Source of the DNA: Amycolatopsis iheyensis
Lineage (GTDB): Bacteria; Actinomycetota; Actinomycetes; Mycobacteriales; Pseudonocardiaceae
Assembly: GCF_024703995.1 (NCBI RefSeq)
Contig: NZ_JAMXQV010000015.1
Location: 186,001 to 250,000, forward strand
Length of the DNA: 64,000 nucleotides
Direction: 5' to 3'
Part shown: piece by piece, positions 7,913 through 16,212 of the stretch
Numbering within the stretch: the stretch's first letter is position 1
Layout: each line of letters begins with the position of its first letter
Made by a program: the position numbers and the translations under genes
Notes under the pieces: generated by a model
What the model saw: only the letters and a program-made list of their open reading frames with translations
The model's database searches: none
What the model was told of the DNA's origin: nothing

Positions 7913-9131
7913 GCCAGAGGGCAACGGTCGCCGCGGCCAGGCACAGGGGTGTCGTGATCGCACCGAGCGCGTGGAACGTCTTCGCCGACGGGTGGGCCGG
8001 CAGCGTCCGGCGCCACAGCAGCGTCGCCAGCGAGCCGAGGTAGCCCGCGTTCGGCCCGATGTTGACCCCCAGCAGCACCGCCAGCAACACCCCCGGTGCC
8101 GGGTGCGGGCCGAGCACCGACAGCAGGATCAGCGTCGCCGGGAGGTTGTTGACCAGGTTCGCCAGCACCGCCGCCACGCCCGCCGCGACCAGCAGGTCGA
8201 GCAGGCCCGTCGACGTCGGGAGAAGATCGGTCAGGACCCCGCCGAGGACGTGCTCCGAGACCGCCTCCACCACGACCGCCAGGCCGAGCACGAACAGGCA
8301 CAGCTGCGGCGCCGCCTCCGTGACCAGCTGCCACGGCTTGATCTTGCCCATGGCCAGCGCCCGGACGCCGAGGATCAGCGACGCCAGCGCCGCGATCCAC
8401 ACCGGCTCGACGTGCCCCAGTGGGCCGAGGCCGAAGCCCACCAGCGTCAGGGCCAGGATGACCAGCGCGAACGTCGGGGTCTCGAGGTGCCGCTCCGGCG
8501 CCGCCGGTTCGCGCGGGCGCAGGTCGGCGGCGAAGAACCGCAGGAAGACCAGCAGTTCGATGCCGATCGTGACGAGCCAGGGCAGGGCCATCAGCGCGGT
8601 GAACCCGGCGAACGTCAGCCCCGAGGCGGCGAAGGCCAGCAGGTTCGTCAGGTTGGACACCGGCAGCAGCGTCGAGGCCGAGTTCGCCAGGTGCGCGCAC
8701 GCGTAGACGTGCGGCCGGGCGGGCAGGCGGAGGCTCGTGGCCGTCGCGAGGACGACCGGCGTGAGCAGGACGACGGTGGCGTCCAGGCTGAGGACCGCGG
8801 TCGTCCCGGCCGCCGCGGCGAAGGTCAGGACCAGCAGCCGCCGGGGTTTGCCGTGGCACGCCTCCGCCAGGCGGTTGCCGAGCCAGGCGAACACGCCGTC
8901 GACACTGGCCAAAAAGGACAACAGCAGGATCGCGGCCAGGAAGCCCAGCGTGGGCAGGATCTCGACGGCCCGGTGCCCGGCCGCTCCGGGCCGCACGAGC
9001 CCGAGCAGGAGAGCGACCCCCGCGGCGGGCACGGCGGCGACGGCCTCCGGCCAGCCACGCGGCCGCACGATCGCGAAGACCAGCACACCGGCCAAGAGCG
9101 CCAGGCTGCCCGCGCCCGCCCAGAAGTTCAC
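7890..9131 (-). CDS. ArsB/NhaD-superfamily anion permease
   Basis: A 413-residue protein with about 11-12 hydrophobic segments. The paired signatures SLDATVVLLTPVV (about residue 115) and NSASTLLPVSNLTNLL (about residue 150) are typical of ArsB-like members of the ion-transporter superfamily, which expel arsenite or move other anions. No ArsR regulator, ArsC reductase or ArsA ATPase lies nearby, so arsenic resistance is uncertain; a dicarboxylate or other anion substrate is possible. The GTG start at 9131 has a weak ribosome site. The decayed insertion sequence begins 60 bases upstream and may have altered its promoter. Confidence 0.82.
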   Translation of the reverse strand: MNFWAGAGSLALLAGVLVFAIVRPRGWPEAVAAVPAAGVALLLGLVRPGAAGHRAVEILPTLGFLAAILLLSFLASVDGVFAWLGNRLAEACHGKPRRLLVLTFAAAAGTTAVLSLDATVVLLTPVVLATATSLRLPARPHVYACAHLANSASTLLPVSNLTNLLAFAASGLTFAGFTALMALPWLVTIGIELLVFLRFFAADLRPREPAAPERHLETPTFALVILALTLVGFGLGPLGHVEPVWIAALASLILGVRALAMGKIKPWQLVTEAAPQLCLFVLGLAVVVEAVSEHVLGGVLTDLLPTSTGLLDLLVAAGVAAVLANLVNNLPATLILLSVLGPHPAPGVLLAVLLGVNIGPNAGYLGSLATLLWRRTLPAHPSAKTFHALGAITTPLCLAAATVALWLSLGLAS

Positions 9132-9219
9132 CCGCCCACGCTAACCGACGCCCACCGGACGGCGTCGGAGCCGGTCGGAGCGCCCTGAGGGGGGTTGTTT
9201 TGTCGTGGTTTGCGCTGGT

Positions 9220-9755
9220 CGTGGTGGGTTGACCGGTCGTGCTGACGCTCAGGCTCCTCCACCGCACACCGCATCGCCGAAAACACCGGGTTGGCCTGCT
9301 GCTGAGCCTTGCTCAGCGGTCGACGTGCTTCGGCTTTGTAGGGAGTGAGCACGACCTGCTCACACGATCCGCCGCAGACCGGGCAGTCACCGGTGTCCCG
9401 GACGTCTTTGTGCCAGCCGTGGAAGCCTTTGTCCCCGGCCGGGTCAGGCCGTGGGCGTGGGGGTGCTGGCGGATGCGCAGCCGGCGGGCGGCGGTGATAT
9501 CGGCGGTCTTGTCCAGCAGCGCCGCCGCGCCGGAGGGCGGAGACGGATACGCCCGTGCCGGCTCCGAGGTGGGCCGGGCGCGGGTCGTGACGTAGCACCG
9601 CGAGCACGAGCAGGGCCGACTGTGCGCCAGCGGGACCGCAGCAGCTTCCGGTGGGCGCGGATCAGCTCGGCGACCAGGTGCAGGGTCTGTCGCGAGAGCG
9701 GAAGGGTGACCTGGTAGGAAAGAGGACCGAAGCCCTCGGCGGGTGATTGACTCAC
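9220..9755 (-). pseudogene. Transposase remnant (IS5-like / helix-turn-helix DDE type), frameshifted and internally deleted
   Basis: The N-terminus is intact from a GTG at 9755 (SQSPAEGFGPLSYQ, then a helical DNA-binding region ending SRWRTVGP). Homology then jumps frame to LAVLRHDPRPAHLGAGTGVSVS, then to ITAARRLRI and again to GDKGFHGWHKD, before a C-terminal fragment VVLTPYKAEARRPLSKAQQQ. The stretches fit one ancestral transposase, but the DDE core between the helix-turn-helix and the ADKGFHG-like block is missing. At least two frameshifts and one deletion are needed. A CPVCGGSC segment is unusual for this type. It cannot make an active enzyme. Confidence 0.75.
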
Positions 9756-9778
9756 ATCTCGATCTTGCCGAGGGCTTC
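9729..9778. repeat. 12-bp inverted repeat at the transposase start
   Basis: GAAGCCCTCGGC (9729-9740) and GCCGAGGGCTTC (9767-9778) are perfect inverted partners separated by 26 bases that include the transposase GTG start. It could form a hairpin covering the start codon and thereby limit transposase translation, a known strategy in insertion sequences; that role is inferred. Confidence 0.55.
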
Positions 9779-9882
9779 ACCTATCGCCCGGTCACCACGC
9801 TGGTCCCCGGCACCACGTCCTGCCGACATGGGCAACCACACGGATCTCAGCGCCCTGACCAGCCCCAACCACGATGAAACAA

Positions 9883-9935
9883 CCCCAATGTGGCGTTCGG
9901 TGCGCTGGACGCACCCAACGCCACATTGGGGCGCT
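9883..9935. repeat. Dispersed palindrome family, copy A
   Basis: Arms 9883-9904 and 9910-9931 (CCCCAATGTGGCGTT.. / ..AACGCCACATTGGGG) match with one mismatch around a 5-nt loop. It lies beyond the 3' end of sfnG (stop at 10013, minus strand) and abuts the right end of the insertion sequence. Copies B (18693-18834) and C (51317-51401) share the same ends. Confidence 0.9.
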
Positions 9936-10012
9936 TCCCAGGCACGCGCCGGCGCCCGAAACTGTCGGTGCCCGCCGGTAGAGTGGAAAACGGGGGGCGC
10001 CCCACGCCCGGG

Positions 10013-11125
10013 TCAGACGCCGAGCGGCTCCGGGGTCGCCGCGCCGCGCAGCAGGTCCTTCTCCTTCTCGCGGATCACCGGCAGCACCTCCTTGCCGAAG
10101 TGCTCGACGTCCTCGAGGTAGTGCAGGAACCCGAGCAGCAGCAGCGAAGCCCCGCGCTTCTTGTACTCGATGGCCCGGTCCGCGATCTGCTCCGGCGTCC
10201 CGATCAGCTGCGTCCGGAACCCGTCGTTGTACTGCACGAGGTCCTCGAACTCCGAATCCGCCCACATCCCCTTCGCGTCCGAAGTGGACTTTCCGGCCTG
10301 GGCGGCCGCCGAGCGGAACCCTTCCACCGCCTCCACATTGGCCTTCGCCACGATCTCGCGGAGCACGGCGCGCGCCTCGCTCTCGGACGAACGCGCGATC
10401 ACGAAGCCGTTGAGTCCGAAGCGGACGGTCCGCGAATTCGCGGTGGCGTACCCGCGCACCTCGGAGACCTGCTCGGAGAACCCGTCGAAATCCTTGCCGT
10501 TGCTGAAGTACCAGTCCGACACACTCCCGGCCAGCTTGCGCGCCGCCGTCGAGTTGCCGCCCTGGAAGATCTCCGGGTGCGGTGCCGCCACCGGCTTCGG
10601 CTTGATGTCGAAGTCGTGGATGCGGTAGAAGTCGCCGCGGAACTCGGCGTGGTCGTTCGTCCAGAGCTCGCGCAGCACGCGGATGAACTCCTCGGACCGC
10701 CGGTACCGCTCGTCGTGTTCCAGCCACGGTTCGCCGAGGCCGGTGAACTCGCCCTTGAACCAGCCGCTCACCACGTTCACCGCCGCGCGGCCACCCGAGA
10801 TCACGTCCGCGCTGGCGATGAACTTCGCCAGCACACCGGGGTGCCACAGTCCGGGGTGGACGGCCGCGATCACCTTCAGCCGCTGCGTCGCCAGCAACAG
10901 CGCCAAGCTGAACCCGGTCGACTCGTGCTGGTACGCCGCGCCGTAGCTGGCCGTGTACCGCACTTGGGAAAGCGCATACTCGAACCCGCTGTTCTCGGCG
11001 AGGACAGCCAGATCTCTGTTGTACTCGTAACCCCAGTCCGTCCGCTGTTCGATGTCGGACGTGACGAGGCCACCACTCACGTTCGGGACCCAGTAAGCGA
11101 ACTTCAACGGCTCTTCGAGCGACAT
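10013..11125 (-). CDS. sfnG: Dimethyl-sulfone monooxygenase-like flavin enzyme
   Basis: A 370-residue luciferase-like (LLM) flavin-dependent monooxygenase. SfnG enzymes use FMNH2 and O2 to cleave a C-S bond of dimethyl sulfone, giving methanesulfinate for sulfur assimilation. The N-terminal block FAYWVPNVSGGLVTS, the central NVVSGWFKGEFTGLGEPW and the LLMM-type barrel are characteristic of SfnG rather than of alkanesulfonate monooxygenase SsuD. The ATG at 11125 matches the family start. No flavin reductase is adjacent. The gene lies 31 bases after a LuxR-type regulator on the same strand, so it may be co-expressed with the sigma-factor operon, an unusual context for this enzyme. Confidence 0.88.
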   Translation of the reverse strand: MSLEEPLKFAYWVPNVSGGLVTSDIEQRTDWGYEYNRDLAVLAENSGFEYALSQVRYTASYGAAYQHESTGFSLALLLATQRLKVIAAVHPGLWHPGVLAKFIASADVISGGRAAVNVVSGWFKGEFTGLGEPWLEHDERYRRSEEFIRVLRELWTNDHAEFRGDFYRIHDFDIKPKPVAAPHPEIFQGGNSTAARKLAGSVSDWYFSNGKDFDGFSEQVSEVRGYATANSRTVRFGLNGFVIARSSESEARAVLREIVAKANVEAVEGFRSAAAQAGKSTSDAKGMWADSEFEDLVQYNDGFRTQLIGTPEQIADRAIEYKKRGASLLLLGFLHYLEDVEHFGKEVLPVIREKEKDLLRGAATPEPLGV

Positions 11126-11156
11126 GGCCCGAGTAGAGCAACGACCCCGCAACGGG

Positions 11157-13952
11157 TCAACGCGCGTCCACGCGGTGGGAAGACTTCGCCAGCGCCCCAC
11201 CGAGTTCCGCGCGCCCGGGGATGCCGAGCTTGCGGTACGCGCCCGACAGGTGCAGCTCCACCGTCCGCCGCGTGAGGTGCAACGCCGTGGCGATCTCCCG
11301 GTTGGTCAGCCCCTGCGCGGCCATGACGGCGATCCGGTTTTCCTGCCGCGTCAGGCCGTGCTCGTTGTCCTTCGCCGGCGTCAACGCCCGCCGCGACGAC
11401 CGCAGCTCCTCGGCCGCCCGCCGGGCGAGCGGCCGCGCGCCGCAGTGCTCGCTCAGCTCGACGGCCTGCCGCAGCGTTTCGATGGCCTTTTCGGACTGAC
11501 CGTGCCGCGCCTGCAGCGTCCCGAGCTCGGTCAGCGCCGTCGCCAGCTGCAGCCGGGCCGGCGACGAGCGGAGCGCCGTGATCGCCTTGTTCAGCGCGCG
11601 CTCGGCTTCGTCGTCCTCGCGGACGAGACCGAGCGTCGTCAACGCCGTGCCCAGCGGTCGCGCCGCGCCCCAGCGGGCGGCGGCGTTGATGTCCTCTTCC
11701 GCGAGCCGCGCCGCGTCGTCGGCCTGACCCAGCGCCAGCGCCGCGCGGGCCGCGTGCGCGCGCCACGGCACGAACCCGGGGAACCGCATGCCGTGGTGCG
11801 CGAGCCGGCGGCCGCAGCTGAGCAGGTCCTCGTACCCGAAGCGCGTGTACCCGGTCGCGACGCGCAGACGGCCGCGCGCGTACAGCAGGTAGGTGTGGGT
11901 GAACAGGCCCTGGCTGGCGACGAAGTCCATCCGGTCGAGCAACGACGTCGCCGCCTCGAACCGGCCCAGGTCCACCCAGCACTCGACGAGCTTGGCCGCG
12001 CACAGCACGCCCACCGGGCACGTCGTCGTCCCGCCGCGCTCGTCGAACCGGCGCAGCAGCGACTCGAAGTGGACGCTCGCCCGCTGCAGGTCGCCGCTGG
12101 CCTGCAACGCGATCCCGCGCGCCAGGGTGGGCAGCGCGCCGTGCGGCACGTGCACGTCCCACGGCTCGCGTTCGACGTCGAGGACCCGGCACAGCCGGTC
12201 GACGTGCGCCGGCTCGTCCGCGAGCACCGCGGTGGCGAGGGTGAAGAAGTAGTGCTGCTCGAACAGTTCGCCGTCGTCCCCGGTCAACGCGCCGGCGAAG
12301 TGGCCGACGGCGTCCTGCGCCGACTCGCCGCTGCGCACCGCGTCGAGCGCGAGCAACGCCGAACGGCTGCGCTGCGCCGCGGGGTCGGTCAGCGGCGCCC
12401 ACTGCTCCTCGAAGTCCCGGAACTCCGGCGGCGGCCCGAGGCGGCTGCCGGCTTCGGCGAGGTAGGTCATGCACAGCAACGGCCACACGGCGTCCGGCCC
12501 GCCGGCGTCGAGCCGCGCGGCGATCTGGCCGGCCGCGCTGATCGCCAGCCGCGCGTCCTGGCCACCGCAGAGCGACAGCAGCATCGCCGAGGCGATGAAC
12601 GCGGCGGTGTCGCGGTTGCCGACCGTGTCGACGGCCTCCCGCACGCGCTGCGCCGCGGCGGGCGGGTCGACCTGGAACTCCGCGTGCGCCAGCTGCAGCA
12701 GCACGGCCACCCGGCGCCCCGACGTCAGCCGCTCTTCGAGAGCGCGCCGAAGGTACCGCGCGCCGAGTTCGGAGCGGCCGGTGAACACGGCGTTGCGCGC
12801 GCTCAGCCGCAGGACGTCGACGCCCCACGGGATCCGGATCGACGTGGCTTCGAGCAGGTGGGCGGCGACGCGCTCGGCCGGCGCGCCCGTCTCGGACAGC
12901 AGCTTCGCCGCCCGCGCGTGGTTGACCGCTCGCGTGGTCTTCGGCATGTCCTTGAGGACGGAGTTGCGGACGAAGGGCAAGGTCAGCGTCGGACGGCTGC
13001 TGTTGTGCAGCAGGTGCAGCCGGACCATCGTGTCGATCGCCTGCAGCGCGTCGAGCTCGTCGACGCCGGCGAGCTGGGCCAGCAGGTCGAAGCCCGCGTC
13101 CTCGCCGAGGATCGCGGCCGCGTGCAGGATCGACGGCGCGTGCGGGAACTCCTGCATCCGCGCGTGGAGCACCTGGCCGATCAGCGACGAGCCGAGCTCG
13201 TGCGGGTCCGCGCCGGGCAGCAGCCGCGGGCGCAGCGCGTTCAGCAGGTACGGATTGCCGCCGGTCGCCTCGCGGCAGGCGGTGGTGAGCTCACCCGGGG
13301 CCAGGCCGAGGATCTCCGCCGCCGCCGCGTCGCCGAGGCCGGTCAGGGAGATCGACGCGGGCGTGCAGCCCGCCATCTCGAGCAGCGCCACCTCGCGGTG
13401 CGGTGGGTGGCCGGTCAGGGACGTGAGTATGATCAACACCGGCAGGTCGAGCACGCGGTGCCGGATGTAGGCGAGGCACCGCATCGACCAGGCGTCGGCG
13501 AGGTGCACGTTGTCGATGCCGAGGAAGAGCGGGCCCCGCGCGGTCGCTTCCCGGATGATCCGGAAGAAGTGTTCGAGTGCTTCGCTCTCGCCGGCCGGGC
13601 CGCACTGTTCCTGGAAGGGCGGGCCCGGGTGGTCGAGCGCGTCGACCAGCTGGCGGGCGAGTCCGCCGGGCAGGTGGCTCTCGAGCCGCGACCCGGTGGC
13701 GATCGCGACGGTGAAGCCGGCGTCCGCGGCCAGCGCGGCGGTCGTGTGCAGGGTGGCGGTCTTGCCCATGCCGAACTCGCCGACCAGCACCGCGCTCGCC
13801 GCCGTGCCGCCCAGCGCGACGGGGAAGAGGCTGGTCAGGCGGCTGAGCTCGGGCTCGCGGCCGGGGAGCCGCGGGGCGGGACGCTTCGGTACCGAAGCCC
13901 CGCTGACGGGGTGCTCGGGATTTACTTCGGTATCCACCGTAAGGACTTTCAT
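11157..13952 (-). CDS. Large ATP-binding LuxR-family (LAL) transcriptional regulator
   Basis: 931 residues. An N-terminal AAA-type NTPase has Walker A GEFGMGKT (residues 58-65) and Walker B LFLGIDNVH. A long helical TPR-like middle region (about 350-840) is followed by a C-terminal LuxR helix-turn-helix (about 868-925, with LTNREIATALHLTRRTVELH). LAL regulators usually activate nearby metabolic operons after sensing a ligand through the middle region. The ATG at 13952 is favoured because the conserved PGREPEL start of the NTPase follows about 30 residues later; the frame remains open upstream only as antisense to the low-complexity part of the anti-sigma gene. It begins 16 bases after the anti-sigma stop. 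Confidence 0.9.
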   Translation of the reverse strand: MKVLTVDTEVNPEHPVSGASVPKRPAPRLPGREPELSRLTSLFPVALGGTAASAVLVGEFGMGKTATLHTTAALAADAGFTVAIATGSRLESHLPGGLARQLVDALDHPGPPFQEQCGPAGESEALEHFFRIIREATARGPLFLGIDNVHLADAWSMRCLAYIRHRVLDLPVLIILTSLTGHPPHREVALLEMAGCTPASISLTGLGDAAAAEILGLAPGELTTACREATGGNPYLLNALRPRLLPGADPHELGSSLIGQVLHARMQEFPHAPSILHAAAILGEDAGFDLLAQLAGVDELDALQAIDTMVRLHLLHNSSRPTLTLPFVRNSVLKDMPKTTRAVNHARAAKLLSETGAPAERVAAHLLEATSIRIPWGVDVLRLSARNAVFTGRSELGARYLRRALEERLTSGRRVAVLLQLAHAEFQVDPPAAAQRVREAVDTVGNRDTAAFIASAMLLSLCGGQDARLAISAAGQIAARLDAGGPDAVWPLLCMTYLAEAGSRLGPPPEFRDFEEQWAPLTDPAAQRSRSALLALDAVRSGESAQDAVGHFAGALTGDDGELFEQHYFFTLATAVLADEPAHVDRLCRVLDVEREPWDVHVPHGALPTLARGIALQASGDLQRASVHFESLLRRFDERGGTTTCPVGVLCAAKLVECWVDLGRFEAATSLLDRMDFVASQGLFTHTYLLYARGRLRVATGYTRFGYEDLLSCGRRLAHHGMRFPGFVPWRAHAARAALALGQADDAARLAEEDINAAARWGAARPLGTALTTLGLVREDDEAERALNKAITALRSSPARLQLATALTELGTLQARHGQSEKAIETLRQAVELSEHCGARPLARRAAEELRSSRRALTPAKDNEHGLTRQENRIAVMAAQGLTNREIATALHLTRRTVELHLSGAYRKLGIPGRAELGGALAKSSHRVDAR

Positions 13953-13968
13953 GTTGGGTTGGGGCAGA

Positions 13969-14700
13969 CTACTGGAAACCGGTCGACCACGGGAGATCCC
14001 GCAGGTCATGGCCGGTATCGGCCACAACCGGAGCAGGGGAGACGATGCACGCAGCGGATGCGGACCGGATCCCCGTGGTAACCGGCCGGGCAGCGCGGGC
14101 GGCCGTGACGGCCACCCCCAGCGCGAGCAGCACGAGTGCTCCGGCGGCCATCCCCCGCCGGCCGGAAAGGCGACACGGCTTCCGCCGCCGGGCGGCCCCG
14201 TCCCTCGGCGGCGGGTAGCTGTGGCCGGCCCCGCCGGGCGGGGCTGAGCTGCCGGACACCGGATCAGCATCGCCGGAGCCGCCGGAAGCCGGGAAGCCAT
14301 CGGGGGCCGGCGAGCCGGAACCACCGGGAAGCGGGACACCGGAGCCATCGGGTGCCGGGGGACCGGCGCCGGCGGAGGTCGGGATGTCGGGGCCACCGGC
14401 AGCCACCAGGCCGGCGTCACCGGGGATCGGGAGACCGGAGCCGCGGGAAGCCGAGGAGCCGGAGCCGCCGGAAGCCGGGGGACCGGCGCCACCGGCAGCC
14501 CGGGACCCACCGGAGACCGGCGGACCACCACTCGGCAAGTACCCGAGGCGGGCCGCCGTCTCGAGGGCCTCGGTCACCGGGTGGAACCCCTCGAGCAGTT
14601 CCCGGCAACGAGGACACCCGCGCAGGTGGGTTTCGAACTCTTCCGCGTCGTCCAGGACACCCAGTTCGTACGCCGCCGCCGCGTGGTGCTTCCCCCTCAT
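13969..14700 (-). CDS. Zinc-binding anti-sigma factor with long Gly/Ser/Pro linker
   Basis: 243 residues. An N-terminal anti-sigma zinc finger is seen in ETHLRGCPRC (His-x3-Cys-x2-Cys, about residues 24-33), the region that holds the sigma factor in the cytoplasm. Residues about 60-170 are an unusual linker made of Gly, Ser, Pro, Ala and Asp in short near-repeats such as PASGGSG. One membrane segment follows at about 182-205 and only about 35 residues remain outside. The ATG overlaps the sigma-factor stop by four bases, so the two are translationally coupled. With such a small outer domain, sensing may rely on a partner protein or proteolysis. Confidence 0.82.
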   Translation of the reverse strand: MRGKHHAAAAYELGVLDDAEEFETHLRGCPRCRELLEGFHPVTEALETAARLGYLPSGGPPVSGGSRAAGGAGPPASGGSGSSASRGSGLPIPGDAGLVAAGGPDIPTSAGAGPPAPDGSGVPLPGGSGSPAPDGFPASGGSGDADPVSGSSAPPGGAGHSYPPPRDGAARRRKPCRLSGRRGMAAGALVLLALGVAVTAARAARPVTTGIRSASAACIVSPAPVVADTGHDLRDLPWSTGFQ

Positions 14701-15278
14701 CGGGCCGCTACTTCCCCGAGCGCCTTCCGCAATTGCCGCATCGCCGTGTACAACCGCGATTTCACGGTTCCCTCGGGAATTCCCAGAATTGTCGCCGCCT
14801 GCCGGACGGTGTTTCCGGCGAGGTAGGTCTCGTGGATGACGGACTGATATTTCTCGTCCAGTTCCGACAATGCCCGGCTAATCGTTAGTGCGGCTAACGA
14901 ACTGTCCGTGCGGTCGGTGGACGCGGCGTTTTCCGGGATCTCCAGAGCGACCTCCTGTGGCCGGATCCGGCGATTTCGCCAGCCGTCGATGACGATCCGG
15001 CGGGCGACGGTCAGCAGCCAGCCGCGCAGCATTCCGGGCTCGCGTTCGAGCGTGCCGGAGTGCTGCCACGCGCGGATCATGGTCTCCTGCACCACGTCTT
15101 CGGTCCACTGCCGGTCATGGTTGGTCAGGGCCAGTACCTGCGAAAACAGGGTTGCGCGGAAGTCCTTGTAGAGCAACGGGACGAGGTCGTCGCCGTGGTG
15201 CGGGCGCGTGTCGAGGGCGGTGGCCGACGAGGCGTGGCGGCTTTCTCTGCCCGGTGCTTCCGTAAAGCGTGCTTCCAT
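14697..15278 (-). CDS. ECF-type RNA polymerase sigma factor (SigL-like)
   Basis: 193 residues with region 2 (YKDFRATLFSQVLALT through DVVQETMIRAWQ, about 40-85) and region 4 (ISRALSELDEKYQSVI to GIPEGTVKSRLYTAMRQL, about 130-185). It directs RNA polymerase to a small regulon, often including its own promoter. The start at 15278 (ATG, AGGTGAGG 11 bases upstream) leaves a short polar N-terminal tail; the frame is open further upstream, so a longer form is possible. It heads a minus-strand run: sigma, anti-sigma, LAL regulator and sfnG. A TTAGT-N3-GCTAA palindrome lies inside the coding sequence and again upstream. Confidence 0.9.
   Translation of the reverse strand: MEARFTEAPGRESRHASSATALDTRPHHGDDLVPLLYKDFRATLFSQVLALTNHDRQWTEDVVQETMIRAWQHSGTLEREPGMLRGWLLTVARRIVIDGWRNRRIRPQEVALEIPENAASTDRTDSSLAALTISRALSELDEKYQSVIHETYLAGNTVRQAATILGIPEGTVKSRLYTAMRQLRKALGEVAAR
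14883..14899. promoter_or_regulatory. TTAGT-N3-GCTAA palindrome inside sigma gene
   Basis: CGTTAG and CTAACG (14883-14888 and 14894-14899) frame a 5-base centre. The 13-base core TTAGTnnnGCTAA recurs at 15358-15370 in the divergent promoter region. A shared operator is possible; being in coding sequence, this copy could be chance. Confidence 0.35.
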
Positions 15279-15526
15279 AAAGCTCGCAACCTCACCTGAC
15301 TGGCGGACCGTGGGGCCATCGGAGCGTAGCGTAAAAACACTTAATAGGCCATATGCATTAGTTTCGCTAACCCCATTAACTGAACCGCTACGGCGACCCG
15401 CGGCGAGCGGTTCACAATGTGTCTTGTGATGCACGTCACAGTCACTAAAAGGTGACGGTGAGAACCGGGTCACACCTCCTTCCCGTAATCCCCGATGAGG
15501 ACCTCTTCGGGAAGGGGACAACGGGG
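15279..15526. promoter_or_regulatory. Divergent promoter region, sigma operon / redox operon
   Basis: 248 bases without a gene, locally AT-richer (15330-15380) than the surroundings, so promoters in both directions are expected here. It includes the palindrome TTAGTTTCGCTAA at 15358-15370, matching the TTAGTnnnGCTAA core found inside the sigma gene. No unambiguous -35/-10 pair for either gene could be assigned. Confidence 0.5.
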
Positions 15527-16204
15527 ATGCCGTTCCGATTCACCGCGCTGGTCGCCGCCGCGGCCGCACTTCTGCTCGGCTGCGCGCTCCCCGCGTCGGC
15601 CGGCGAGCTCCAGCAGACCGACCGCGCGCTGCTGACCCGCCTGAAGCAGCACACGCTGTGGGCGACGCCGGCGAGCAGGCAGGCCGCCGAGCGCGCCACC
15701 AACCGGCGGGTCCGCGCCGTCGCCGGCCGCATCGCCGACGACCAGGCCCGCCTCGACGTCGCCCTGCGCGCGGTCGCCGACCGGCTCGCCTTCGGCCTGC
15801 CCAGCGCGCCGACCGACCAGGAGCGGGCGTGGGCCGACGAGCTCGCCGCCCGCTCCGGCGACGAGTTCGACCACGACTACGTCAACCGCCTGCGCGCCGA
15901 GTACGGCACCCTCTTCGCCCTCGCCTCCGACGTCCGCGCCGGCACCCGCGACGACGACGTCCGCGCGTTCGCCCAGACCGCCGTCGACACCGCGCTCGGG
16001 CACCTGACGCTCCTCGAGAGCACCGGGCTCGCCGAGACCACGTCCCTGCTCGTCTCCGCCACCGAAGACGGCACCGACGACACCCTCGGCGGCGGGGACG
16101 TCGCCCTCGGCGCCGTGTTCGTGGCGTTCGCCGCCGTCGCCACGTTCGGCCTGCTCCGCCTGCTCGGGACCCCCGGGCCGATCCAGCCGCGCACCCGGAG
16201 GTAA
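15527..16204 (+). CDS. Secreted, membrane-anchored DUF4142 protein
   Basis: 225 residues. A signal peptide (hydrophobic residues 7-20, cleavage near ASA-GE) precedes a helical DUF4142 domain (about 28-175), a ferritin-like fold of unknown activity found in secreted bacterial proteins. A second hydrophobic helix at about 190-212 would anchor it, leaving a short basic tail inside. GGGAAGGGG precedes the ATG. It is the first gene of an operon with a heme/ferredoxin membrane protein and a flavoprotein, so a role in extracytoplasmic redox or metal handling is a reasonable guess only. Confidence 0.82.
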   Translation: MPFRFTALVAAAAALLLGCALPASAGELQQTDRALLTRLKQHTLWATPASRQAAERATNRRVRAVAGRIADDQARLDVALRAVADRLAFGLPSAPTDQERAWADELAARSGDEFDHDYVNRLRAEYGTLFALASDVRAGTRDDDVRAFAQTAVDTALGHLTLLESTGLAETTSLLVSATEDGTDDTLGGGDVALGAVFVAFAAVATFGLLRLLGTPGPIQPRTRR

Positions 16205-16212
16205 GCCCGTCC

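Larger units (their letters stand above)
9191..9886 (-). mobile_element. Decayed insertion sequence with 28-bp terminal inverted repeats
   Basis: Left end 9191-9218 starts GGGGTTGTTT, and the right end 9859-9886 is its inverted partner, identical at 24 of 28 positions. Between them lies a broken minus-strand transposase. The whole element is 696 bp, shorter than a typical functional IS of this kind because the catalytic core is missing. Target-site duplications are not clear. The right end shares its terminal CCCC with the dispersed palindrome that starts at 9883. Confidence 0.75.

Noticed and set aside
10330..10350. CCACATTGGCCTTCG sequence inside sfnG as a fourth palindrome copy
   Set aside because: Only a short match without the second arm, located in conserved coding sequence; chance resemblance.
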